DNA from: Liolophura sinensis | Lineage: Eukaryota; Mollusca; Polyplacophora; Chitonida; Chitonidae | Length of the DNA: 64,000 nucleotides | Reading direction: 5' to 3' | Assembly: GCF_032854445.1 (NCBI RefSeq) | Contig: NC_088296.1 | Location: 21,567,853-21,631,852, forward strand | Shown: piece after piece, positions 9,580 to 21,600 of the stretch | Layout of the letters: each line of letters starts with the position of its first letter | Numbering within the stretch: position 1 is the stretch's first letter | Translations under genes and position numbers: made by a program | The notes under the pieces: generated by a model | What the model was told of the DNA's origin: nothing | The model's database searches: none | Seen by the model: the letters and a program-made list of their open reading frames with translations, nothing else

Positions 9580-11500
9580 AAAGACTGTTAGTGTAGTATG
9601 ATATATGTGCTGCGTGGGATTCGGTCTAACCGGCTGTTAGTGTAGTATGATACATGTTCTGTGTGGGGTTTGGTCTAACCGGCTGTTAGTGTAGTATGAT
9701 ACATGTGCTGCGTGGGGTTCGGTCTAACCGGCTGTTAGTGTAGTATGATACATGTGCTGCGTGGGGTTCGGTCAAACCGGCTGTTAGTGTAGTATGATAC
9801 ATGTGCTGCGTGGGGTTCGGTCTAACCGGCTGTTAGTGTAGTATGATACATGTGCTGCGTGGGGTTCGGTCTAACAGGCTGTTAGTGTAGTATGATACAT
9901 GTCCTGCGTGGGGTTCGGTCTAACCGGCTGTTAGTGTAGTATGATACATGTGCTGCGTGGGGTTCGGCCTAATCGGCTGTTAGTGTAGTATGATACATGT
10001 TCTGCGTGGGGTTCGGTCTAACCGGCTGTTAGTGTAGTATGATACATGTGCTGCGTGGGGTTCGGTCTGACCGGCTGTTAGTGTAGTATGATACATGTGC
10101 TGCGTGGGGTTTGGTCTGACCGGCTGTTAGTGTAGTATGATACATGTGCTGCGTGGGGTTTGGTCTAACCGGCTGTTAGTGTAGTATGATACATGCGCTG
10201 CGTGGGGTTCGGTCTAACCGGCTGTTAGTGTAGTATGATACATGTGCTGCGTGGGGCTCGGTCTAACCGGCTGTAGGTGTAATATGATACATATGCTGCG
10301 TGGGGTTCGGTCTATCCGGCTGTTAGTGAAGTATGATACATGTGCAGCGTGGGGTTCGGCCTAACCGGCTGTTAGTGTAGTATGATACATGTGCTGCGTG
10401 GGGTTCGGTCTAACCGGCTGTTAGTGTATTATGACCCATGCGCTGCGTGGGGTTCGGCCTAACCGGCTGTTAGTGTAGTATGATACATGTGCTGCGTGGG
10501 GTTCGGCCTAACCGGCTTTTAGTGTAGTATGATACATGTGCTGCGTGGGGTTCGGTCTAACCGGCTGTTAGTGTAGTATGATACATGTGCTGCGTGGGGT
10601 TCGGTCTAACCGGCTAATAGTGTAGTATGATACATGTGCTGCGTGGGGTTCGGTCTAACCGGCTGTTAGTGTAGTATGATACATGTGCTGCGTGGGGTTC
10701 GGTCTAACCGGCTGTTAGTGTAGTATGATACATGTGCTGCGTGGGGTTCGGCCTAATCGGCTATTAGTGTAGTATGATACATGTGCTGCGTGGGGTTTGG
10801 TCTAACCTGTTGTTAGTGTAGTATGATACATGTGCTGCGTGGGGTTTGGTCTAACCGGCTGTTAGTGTAGTATGATACATGTGCTGCGTGGGGCTCGGTC
10901 TAACCGGTTGTTAGTGTAGTATGATACATGTGCTGCGTGGGGTTCGGCCTAACCGGCTGTTAGTGTAGTATGATACATGTGCTGCGTGGGGTTCAGTCTG
11001 ACCGGCTGTTAGTGTAGTATGACACATGCGCTGCGTGGGGCTCGGCCTAACCGGCTGTTAGTGTAGTATGATACATGCGCTGCGTGGGGTTCGGCCTAAC
11101 CGGCTGTTAGTGTAGTATGATACATGTGCTGCGTGGGGTTCGGTCCAACAGGCTGTTAGTGTAGTATGATACATGTGCTGCGTGCGGTTCGGCCTAACCG
11201 GCTGTTAGTGTAGTATGATACATGTGCTGCGTTGGGTATGGTCTGACCGGCTGTTAGTGAAGTATGATACATGTGCTGCGTGGGGTTCGGCCTATTCGGC
11301 TGTTAGTGTAGTATGATACATGTGCTGCGTGGGGTTCGGCCTATCCGGCTGTTAGTGTAGTATGATACATGTGCTGCGTGGGGTTCGGTCTAACCGGCTG
11401 TTAGTGTAGTATGATACATGCGCTGCGTGGGGTTCGGCCTAACCGGCTGTTAGTGTAGTTTTATACATGCGCTGCGTGGGGTTCGGCCTAACCGGCTGTT
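9580..11500 (+). repeat. Satellite segment, older copy of 17.13-19.05 kb
   Basis: Rare monomers match at a shift of 7546 bp (154 units): TGTTCTGTGTGG at 9655 and 17201, CTGTAGGTGTAATATG at about 10271 and 17817, GTTGGGTATG at 11231 and 18777. This places an ancestral version of the block material close to the left edge of the array. Boundaries are read by eye. Confidence 0.7.
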
Positions 11501-13637
11501 ACTGTAGTATGATACATGTGCTGCGTGGGGTTCGGCCTATCCGGCTGTTAGTGTAGTATGATACATGTGCTGCGTGGGGTTCCGCCTAACCGGCTGTTAG
11601 TGTAGTATGATGCATGTGCTGCGTGGGGTTCGGTCTAGCAGGCTGTTAGTGTAGTATGATACATGTGCTGCGTGGGGTTCGGCCTAACCGGCTGTTAGTG
11701 TAGTATGATACATGTGCTGCGTGGGGTTCGGTCTGACCGGCTGTTAGTGTAGTATGATACATGTGCTGCGTGGGGTTTGGTCTAACCGGCTGTTAGTGTA
11801 GTATGATACATGCGCTGCGTGTAGCTCGGCCTAACCGGCTGTTAGTGTAGTATGATACATGTGCTGCGTGGGGTTCGGCCTAACCGGCTGTTAGTGTTGT
11901 ATGATACATGTGCTGCGTGGGGTTCGGTCAAACCGGCTGTTAATGTAGTATGATACATGCGCTGCGTGGGGTTCGGCCTAACCGGCTGTTAGTGTAGTAT
12001 GATACATGTGCTGCGTGGGGTTCAGCCTATCCGGCTTTTGGTGTAGTATGATACATGTGCCGCGTGGGGTTCGGTCTAATCGGCTGTTAGTGTACTATGA
12101 TACATGTGCTGCGTGGGGTTCGGTCTAACCGGCTGTTAGTGTAGTATGATACATGTGCTGCGTGGGGTTTGGTCTAACCAGCTGTTAGTGTAGTATGATA
12201 TATGTGCTGCGTGGGGTTTGGCCTAATCGGCTGTTAGTGTAATATGATACATGTGCTGCGTGGGGTTCGGTCTAACCGGCTGTTAGTGTAGTATAATACA
12301 TGTGCTGCGTGGGGTTCGGTCTAACTGGCTGTTAGTGTAGTATGATACATGTGCTGCGTGAGTTTCGGTCTAGCCGGCTGTTAGTGTAGTATGATACATG
12401 TGCTGCGTGGGGTTTGGTCTGACCGGCTGTTAGTGTAGTATGATACATGTGCTGCGTGGGGTTTGGTCTAACCGGCTGTTAGTGTAGTATGATACATGCG
12501 CTGCGTGGGGCTCGGCCTAACCGGCTGTTAGTTTAGCATGATACATGCGCTGCCTGGGATTCGGCCTAAGCGGCTGTTAGTGTAGTTTGATACATGTGCT
12601 GCGTGGGGTTCGGTCTAACCGGCTGTTAGTGTAGTATGATACATGTGCTGCGTGGGGTTCGGCCTAACCGGCTGTTAGTGTAGTATGATACATGTGCTGC
12701 GTGGTGTTCGGTCTGACCGGCTGTTAGTGTAGTATGACACATGCGCTGCGTGGGGTTCGGTCTAACCGGCTGTTAAAGTAGTATGATACATGTGCTGCGT
12801 GGGGTTCGGCCTAATCGGCTGTTAGTGTAGTATGATACATGTGCTGCGTGGGGTTTGGTCTAACCTGTTGTTAGTGTAGTATGATACATGTGCTGCGTGG
12901 GGTTCGGTCTAACCGGCTGTTAGTGTAGTATGATACATGTGCTGCGTGGGGTTCGGTCTAACCGGTTGTTAGTGTAGTATGATACATGTGCTGCGTGGGG
13001 TTCGGCCTAACCGGCTGTTAGTGTAGTATGATACATGTGCTGCGTGGGGTTCAGTCTGACCGGCTGTTAGTGTAGTATGACACATGCGCTGCGTGGGGCT
13101 CGGCCTAACCGGCTGTTAGTGTAGTATGATACATGCGCTGCGTGGGATTCGGCCTAACCGGCTGTTAGTGTAGTATGATACATGTGCTGCGTGGGGTTTG
13201 GTCTAACCGGCTGTTAGTGTAGTATGATACATGTGCTGCGTGCGGTTCGGTCTAACCGGCTGTTAGTGTAGTATGATACATGTGCTGCGTTGGGTATGGT
13301 CTGACCGGCTGTTAGTGAAGTATGATACATGTGCTGCGTGGGGTTCGGCCTATTCGGCTGTTAGTGTAGTATGATACATGCGCTGCGTGGGGTTCGGTCT
13401 AACCAGCTGTTAGTGTAGTTTTTTACATGCGCTGCGTGGGGTTCGGCCTAACCGCCTGTTAGTGTAGTATGATACATGTGCTGCGTGGGGTTCGGCCTAA
13501 CCGGCTGTTAGTGTAGTATGATACATGTGCTGCGTGGGGTTCGGCCTAACCGGCTGTTAGTGTAGTATGATACATGTGCTGCGTGGGGTTCGGTCTAGCA
13601 GGCTGTTAGTGTAGTATGATACATGTGCTGCGTGGGG
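11335..13637 (+). repeat. Satellite sub-block L1 (47 monomers)
   Basis: First copy of a direct duplication within the array. The variant GTAGTTTTATAC at 11455 recurs at 13758, a shift of 2303 bp or 47 units. The GTTAGTTTAGCATG monomer at about 12530 recurs 2205 bp (45 units) later, so the second copy has lost two units in between, near 14.56 kb. Boundaries are where the monomer series stop agreeing. Confidence 0.75.
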
Positions 13638-15842
13638 TTCGGCCTATCCGGCTGTTAGTGTAGTATGATACATGTGCTGCGTGGGGTTCGGTCTAACCGG
13701 CTGTTAGTGTAGTATGATACATGCGCTGCGTGGGGTTCGGCCTAACCGGCTGTTAGTGTAGTTTTATACATGCGCTGCGTGGGGTTCGGCCTAACCGGCT
13801 GTTACTGTAGTATGATACATGTGCTGCGTGGGGTTCGGCCTATCCGGCTGTTAGTGTAGTATGATACATGTGCTGCGTGGGGTTCCGCCTAACCGGCTGT
13901 TAGTGTAGTATGATGCATGTGCTGCGTGGGGTTCGGTCTAGCAGGCTGTTAGTGTAGTATGATACATGTGCTGCGTGGGGTTCGGCCTAACCGGCTGTTA
14001 GTGTAGTATGATACATGTGCTGCGTGGGGTTCGGTCTGACCGGCTGTTAGTGTAGTATGATACATGTGCTGCGTGGGGTTTGGTCTAACCGGCTGTTAGT
14101 GTAGTATGATACATGCGCTGCGTGTAGCTCGGCCTAACCGGCTGTTAGTGTAGTATGATACATGTGCTGCGTGGGGTTCGGCCTAACCGGCTGTTAGTGT
14201 TGTATGAAACATGTGCTGCGTGGGGTTCGGTCAAACCGGCTGTTAATGTAGTATGATACATGCGCTGCGTGGGGTTCGGCCTAACCGGCTGTTAGTGTAG
14301 TATGATACATGTGCTGCGTGGGGTTCAGCCTATCCGGCTTTTGGTGTAGTATGATACATGTGCCGCGTGGGGTTCGGTCTAATCGGCTGTTAGTGTACTA
14401 TGATACATGTGCTGCGTGGGGTTCGGTCTAACCGGCTGTTAGTGTAGTATGATACATGTGCTGCGTGGGGTTTGGTCTAACCAGCTGTTAGTGTAGTATG
14501 ATATATGTGCTGCGTGGGGTTCGGCCTAATCGGCTGTTAGTGTAATATGATACATGTGCTGCGTGGGGTTCGGTCTAGCCGGCTGTTAGTGTAGTATGAT
14601 ACATGTGCTGCGTGGGGTTTGGTCTGACCGGCTGTTAGTGTAGTATGATACATGTGCTGCGTGGGGTTTGGTCTAACCGGCTGTTAGTGTAGTATGATAC
14701 ATGCGCTGCGTGGGGCTCGGCCTAACCGGCTGTTAGTTTAGCATGATACATGCGCTGCCTGGGATTCGGCCTAAGCGGCTGTTAGTGTAGTTTGATACAT
14801 GTGCTGCGTGGGGTTCGGTCTAACCGGCTGTTAGTGTAGTATGATACATGTGCTGCGTGGGGTTCGGCCTAACCGGCTGTTAGTGTAGTATGATACATGT
14901 GCTGCGTGGTGTTCGGTCTGACCGGCTGTTAGTGTAGTATGACACATGCGCTGCGTGGGGTTCGGTATAACCGGCTGTTAAAGTAGTATGATACATGTGC
15001 TGCGTGGGGTTCGGCCTAATCGGCTGTTAGTGTAGTATGATACATGTGCTGCGTGGGGTTTGGTCTAACCTGTTGTTAGTGTAGTATGATACATGTGCTG
15101 CGTGGGGTTCGGTCTAACCGGCTGTTAGTGTAGTATGATACATGTGCTGCGTGGGGTTCGGTCTAACCGGTTGTTAGTGTAGTATGATACATGTGCTGCG
15201 TGGGGTTCGGCCTAACCGGCTGTTAGTGTAGTATGATACATGTGCTGCGTGGGGTTCAGTCTGACCGGCTGTTAGTGTAGTATGACACATGCGCTGCGTG
15301 GGGCTCGGCCTAACCGGCTGTTAGTGTAGTATGATACATGCGCTGCGTGGGATTCGGCCTAACCGGCTGTTAGTGTAGTATGATACATGTGCTGCGTGGG
15401 GTTTGGTCTAACCGGCTGTTAGTGTAGTATGATACATGTGCTGCGTGCGGTTCGGTCTAACCGGCTGTTAGTGTAGTATGATACATGTGCTGCGTTGGGT
15501 ATGGTCTGACCGGCTGTTAGTGAAGTATGATACATGTGCTGCGTGGGGTTCGGCCTATTCGGCTGTTAGTGTAGTATGATACATGCGCTGCGTGGGGTTC
15601 GGTCTAACCAGCTGTTAGTGTAGTTTTTTACATGCGCTGCGTGGGGTTCGGCCTAACCGCCTGTTAGTGTAGTATGATACATGTGCTGCGTGGGGTTCGG
15701 CCTAACCGGCTGTTAGTGTAGTATGATACATGTGCTGCGTGGGGTTCGGCCTAACCGGCTGTTAGTGTAGTATGATACATGTGCTGCGTGGGGTTCGGTC
15801 TAGCAGGCTGTTAGTGTAGTATGATACATGTGCTGCGTGGGG
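13638..15842 (+). repeat. Satellite sub-block L2 (45 monomers)
   Basis: Second copy of sub-block L1, directly following it. It lacks two adjacent units present at about 12.28-12.38 kb in L1, including the TAACTGG and GAGTTTCGG variants. GTTGGGTATG occurs at 13289 and 15494 (2205 bp apart), confirming the register. Confidence 0.75.
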
Positions 15843-18663
15843 TTCGGCCTAACCGCCTGTTAGTGTAGTATGATACATGTGCTGCGTTGGGTTCGGTCTG
15901 GCCGGCTGTTAGTGTAGTATGATACATGTGCTGCGTGGGGTTTGGTCTAACCGGCTGTTAGTGTAGTATGATACATGTGCTGCGTGGGGTTCGGTCTAAC
16001 CGGCTGTTAGTGTAGTATGATACATGCGCTGCGTGGGGTTCGGTCTAACCGGCTAATAGTGTAGTATGATACATGTGCTGCGTGGGGTTCGGTCTAACCG
16101 GCTGTTAGTGTAGTATGATACATGTGCTGCGTGGGGTTTGGTCTAACCGGCTGTTAGTGTAGTATGATACATGCGCTGCGTGTAGCTCGGCCTAACCGGC
16201 TGTTAGTGTAGTATGATACATGCGCTGCGTGGGGTTCGGCCTAACCGGCTGTTAGTGTAGTATGACACATGTGCTGCGTAGGGTTTGGTCTAACCGGCTG
16301 TTAGTGTAGTATGATACATGTGCTGCGTGGGGTTCGGTCTAACCGGCTGTTAGTGTAGTATGATAGATGTGCTGCGTGGGGTTCGGCCTAACCGGCTGTT
16401 AGTGTAGTATGATACATGTGCTGCGTGGACCTCGGTCAAACCGGCTGTAGGTGTAGTATGATACATATGCTGCGTGGGGTTCGGTCTATCCGGCTGTTAG
16501 TGAAGTATGATACATGTGCAGCGTGGGGTTCGGCCTGACCGGCTGTTAGTGTAGTATGATACATGTGCTGCGTGGGGTTCGGTCTGACCGGCTGTTAGTG
16601 TAGTATGACCCATGCGCTGCGTGGGGTTCGGCCTAACCGGCTGTTAGTGTAGTATAATACATGTGCTGCGTGGGGTTCGGCCTAACCGGCTTTTAGTGTA
16701 GTATGATACATGTGCTGCGTGGGGTTCGGTCTAACCGGCTGTTAGTGTAGTATGATACATGTGCTGCGTGGGGTTCGGTCTAACCGGCTGTTAGTGTAGT
16801 ATGATACATGTGCTGCGTGGGGTTCGGTCTAACCGGCTGTTAGTGTAGTTTGATACATGTGCTGCGTGGGGTTCGGTCTAACCGGCTGTTAGTGTAGTAT
16901 AATACATGTGCTGCGTGGGGTTCGGCCTAATCGACTGTTAGTGTAGTATGATACATGTGCTGCGTGGGGTTTGGTCTAACCTGTTGTTAGTGTAGTATGA
17001 TACATGCGCTGCGTGGGGTTCGGTCTAACCGGCTGTTAGTGTAGTATGATACATGTGCTGCGTGGGGTTCGGTCTAACCGGTTGTTAGTGTAGTATGATA
17101 CATGTGCTGCGTGGGGTTTGGTCTAAAAGGCTGTTAGTGTAGTATGATACATGTGCTGCGTGGGATTCGGTCTAACCGGCTGTTAGTGTAGTATGATACA
17201 TGTTCTGTGTGGGGTTTGGTCTAACCGGCTGTTAGTGTAGTATGATACATGTGCTGCGTGGGGCTCGGTCTAACCGGCTGTTAGTGTAGTATGATACATG
17301 TGCTGCGTGGGGTTCGGTCTAACCGGCTGTTAGTGTAGTATGATACATGTGCTGCGTGGGGTTCGGTCTAACCGGCTGTTAGTATAGTATGATACATGTG
17401 CTGCGTGGGGTTCGGTCTAACCGGCTGTTAGTGTAGTATGATACATGTGCTGCGTGGGGTTCGGTCTAACCGGCTGTTAGTGTAGTATGATACATGTGCT
17501 GCGTGGGGTTCGGCCTAATCGGCTGTTAGTGTAGTATGATACATGTTCTGCGTGGGGTTCGGTCTAACCGGCTGTTAGTGTAGTATGATACATGTGCTGC
17601 GTGGGGTTCGGTCTAACCGGCTGTTAGTGTAGTATGATACATGTGCTGCGTGGGGTTTGGTCTGACCGGCTGTTAGTGTAGTATGATACATGTGCTGCGT
17701 GGGGTTTGGTCTAACCGGCTGTTAGTGTAGCATGATACATGCGCTGCGTGGGGTTCGGTCTAACCGGCTGTTAGTGTAGTATGATACATGTGCTGCGTGG
17801 GGCTCGGTCTAACCGGCTGTAGGTGTAATATGATACATATGCTGCGTGGGGTTCGGTCTATCCGGCTGTTAGTGAAGTATGATACATGTGCTGCGTGGGG
17901 TTCGGCCTAACCGGCTGTTAGTGTAGTATGATACATGTGCTGCGTGGGGTTCGGTCTAACCGGCTGTTAGTGTAGTATGACCCATGCGCTGCGTGGGGTT
18001 CGGCCTAACCGGCTGTTAGTGTAGTATGATACATGTGCTGCGTGGGGTTCGGCCTAACCGGCTTTTAGTGTAGTATGATACATGTGCTGCGTGTGGTTCG
18101 GTCTAACCGGCTGTTAGTGTAGTATGATACATGTGCTGCGTGGGGTTCGGTCTAACCGGCTGATAGTGTAGTATGATACATGTGCTGCGTGGGGTTCGGT
18201 CTAACCGGCTGTTAGTGTAGTATGATACATATGCTGCGTGGGGTTCGGTCTAACCGGCTGTTAGTGTAGTATGATACATGTGTTGCGTGGGGTTCGGCCT
18301 AATCGGCTGTTAGTGTAGTATGATACATGTGCTGCGTGGGGTTCGGTCTAACCTGTTGTTAGTGTAGTATGATACATGTGCTGCGTGGGGTTCGGTCTAA
18401 CCGGCTGTTAGTGTAGTATGATACATGTGCTGCGTGGGGTTCGGTCTAACCGGTTGTTAGTGTAGTATGATACATGTACTGCGTGGGGTTCGGCCTAACC
18501 GGCTGTTAGTGTAGTATGATACATGTGCTGCGTGGGGTTCAGTCTGACCGGCTGTTAGTGTAGTATGACACATGCGCTGCGTGGGGCTCGGCCTAACCGG
18601 CTGTTAGTGTAGTATGATACATGCGCTGCGTGGGGTTCGGCCTAACCGGCTTTTAGTGTAGTA
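15200..18663 (+). repeat. Satellite segment matching the 3' third of blocks 2 and 3
   Basis: The monomer series corresponds to 35.3-38.8 kb at a shift of 20139 bp and, a further 11906 bp on, to 47.2-50.1 kb. Examples are GGTCTAACCA followed by GTAGTTTTTTAC at 15601 and 35740, and TGTTCTGTGTGG at 17201, 37340 and 49246. It is placed upstream of block 1, so block 1 plus this segment contains the material of one full block but in rotated order. Confidence 0.75.
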
Positions 18664-21600
18664 TGATACATGTGCTGCGTGGGGTTCGGTCCAACAGGCT
18701 GTTAGTATAGTATGATACATGTGCTGCGTGTGGTTCGGCTTAACCGGCTGTTAGTGTAGTATGATACATGTGCTGCGTTGGGTATGGTCTGACCGGCTGT
18801 TAGTGAAGTATGATACATGTGCTGCGTGGGGTTCGGCCTTTTCGGCTGTTAGTGTAGTATGATACATGTGCTGCGTGGGGTTCGGCCTATCCGGCTGTTA
18901 GTGTAGTATGATACATGTGCTGCGTGGGGTTCGGTCTAACCGGCTGTTAGTGTAGTATGATACATGCGCTGCGTGGGGTTCGGCCTAACCGGCTGTTAGT
19001 GTAGTTTTATACATGCGCTGCGTGGGGTTCGGCCTAACCGGCTGTTACTGTAGTATGATACATGTGCTGCGTGGGATTCGGTCTAACCGGCTGTTAGTGT
19101 AGTATGATACATGTTCTGTGTGGGGTTTGGTCTAACCGGCTGTTAGTGTAGTATGATACATGTGCTGCGTGGGGCTCGGTCTAACCGGCTGTTAGTGTAG
19201 TATGATACATGTGCTGCGTGGGGTTCGGTCTAATCGGCTGTTAGTGTAGTATGATACATGTGCTGCGTGGGGTTCGGTCTAACCGGCTGTTAGTATAGTA
19301 TGATACATGTGCTGCGTGGGGTTCGGTCTAACCGGCTGTTAGTGTAGTATGATACATGTGCTGCGTGGGGTTCGGTCTAACCGGCTGTTAGTGTAGTATG
19401 ATACATGTGCTGCGTGGGGTTCGGCCTAATCGGCTGTTAGTGTAGTATGATACATGTTCTGCGTGGGGTTCGGTCTAACCGGCTGTTAGTGTAGTATGAT
19501 ACATGTGCTGCGTGGGGTTCGGTCTAACCGGCTGTTAGTGTAGTATGATACATGTGCTGCGTGGGGTTTGGTCTGACCGGCTGTTAGTGTAGTATGATAC
19601 ATGTGCTGCGTGGGGTTTGGTCTAACCGGCTGTTAGTGTAGCATGATACATGCGCTGCGTGGGGTTCGGTCTAACCGGCTGTTAGTGTAGTATGATACAT
19701 GTGCTGCGTGGGGCTCGGTCTAACCGGCTGTAGGTGTAATATGATACATATGCTGCGTGGGGTTCGGTCTATCCGGCTGTTAGTGTAGTATGATACATGC
19801 GCTGCGTGGGGTTCGGCCTAACCGGCTGTTACTGTAGTATGATACATGTGCTGCGTGGGGTTCGGCCTATCCGGCTGTTAGTGTAGTATGATACATGTGC
19901 TGCGTGGGGTTCGGCCTAACCGGCTGTTAGTGTAGTATGATACATGTGCTGCGTGGGGTTCGGTCTAACCGGCTGTTAGTGTAGTATGATACATGTGCTG
20001 CGTGGGGTTTGGTCTGACCGGCTGTTAGTGTAGTATGATACATGTGCTGCGTGGGGTTTGGTCTAACCGGCTGTTAGTGTAGCATGATACATGCGCTGCG
20101 TGGGGTTCGGTCTAACCGGCTGTTAGTGTAGTATGATACATGTGCTGCGTGGGGCTCGGTCTAACCGGCTGTAGGTGTAATATGATACATATGCTGCGTG
20201 GGGTTCGGTCTATCCGGCTGTTAGGTGTAGTATGATACATGCGCTGCGTGGGGTTCGGCCTAACCGGCTGTTACTGTAGTATGATACATGTGCTGCGTGG
20301 GGTTCGGCCTATCCGGCTGTTAGTGTAGTATGATACATGTGCTGCGTGGGGTTCGGCCTAACCGGCCTGTTAGTGTAGTATGATGCATGTGCTGCGTGGG
20401 GTTCGGTCTAGCAGGCTGTTAGTGTAGTATGATACATGTGCTGCGAGGGGTTCGGCCTAACCGGCTGTTAGTGTAGTATAATACATGTTCTGCGTTGGGT
20501 TCGGTCTGACCGGCTGTTAGTGTAGTATGATACATGTGCTGCGTGGGGTTTGGTCTAACCGGCTGTTAGTGTAGTATGATACATGCGCTGCGTGTAGCTC
20601 GGCCTAACCGGCTGTTAGTGTAGTATGATACATGTGCTGCGTGGGGTTCGGCCTAACCGGCTGTTAGTGTTGTATGATACATGTGCTGCGTGGGGTTCGG
20701 TCAAACCGGCTGTTAATGTAGTATGATACATGCGCTGCGTGGGGTTCGGCCTAACCGGCTGTTACTGTAGTATGATACATGTGCTGCGTGGGGTTTGGTC
20801 TAACCGGCTGTTAGTGTAGTATGATACATGTGCTGCGTGGGGTTCGGCCTATCCGGCTGTTAGTGTAGTATGATACATGTGCTGCGTGGGGTTCGGCCTA
20901 ACCGGCTGTTAGTGTAGTATGCTGCATGTGCTGCGTGGGGTTCGGTCTAGCAGGCTGTTAGTGTAGTATGATACATGTGCTGCGAGGGGTTCGGCCTAAC
21001 CGGCTGTTAGTGTAGTATGATACATGTTCTGCGTTGGGTTCGGTATGACCGGCTGTTAGTGTAGTATGATACATGTGCTGCGTGGGGTTTGGTCTAACCT
21101 GTTGTTAGTGTAGTATGATACATGTGCTGCGTGGGGTTTGGTCTAACCGGCTGTTAGTGTAGTATGATACATGTGCTGCGTGGGCTCGGTCTAACCGGTT
21201 GTTAGTGTAGTATGATACATGTGCTGCGTGGGGTTCGGCCTAACCGGCTGTTAGTGTAGTATGATACATGCGCTGCCTGGGATTCGGCCTAAGCGGCTGT
21301 TAGTGTAGTTTGATACATGTGCTGCGTGGGGTTCGGCCTATCCGGCTGTTAGTGTAGTATGATACATGTGCTTGCGTGGGGTTCGGCCTAACCGGCTGTT
21401 AGTGTAGTATGCTGCATGTGCTGCGTGGGGTTCGGTCTAGCAGGCTGTTAGTGCAGTATGATACATGTGCTGCGAGGGGTTCGGCCTAACCGGCTGTTAG
21501 TGTAGTATGATACATGTTCTGCGTTGGGTTCGGTCTGACCGGCTGTTAGTGTAGTATGATACATGTGCTGCGTGGGGTTTGGTCTAACCGGCTGTTAGCG

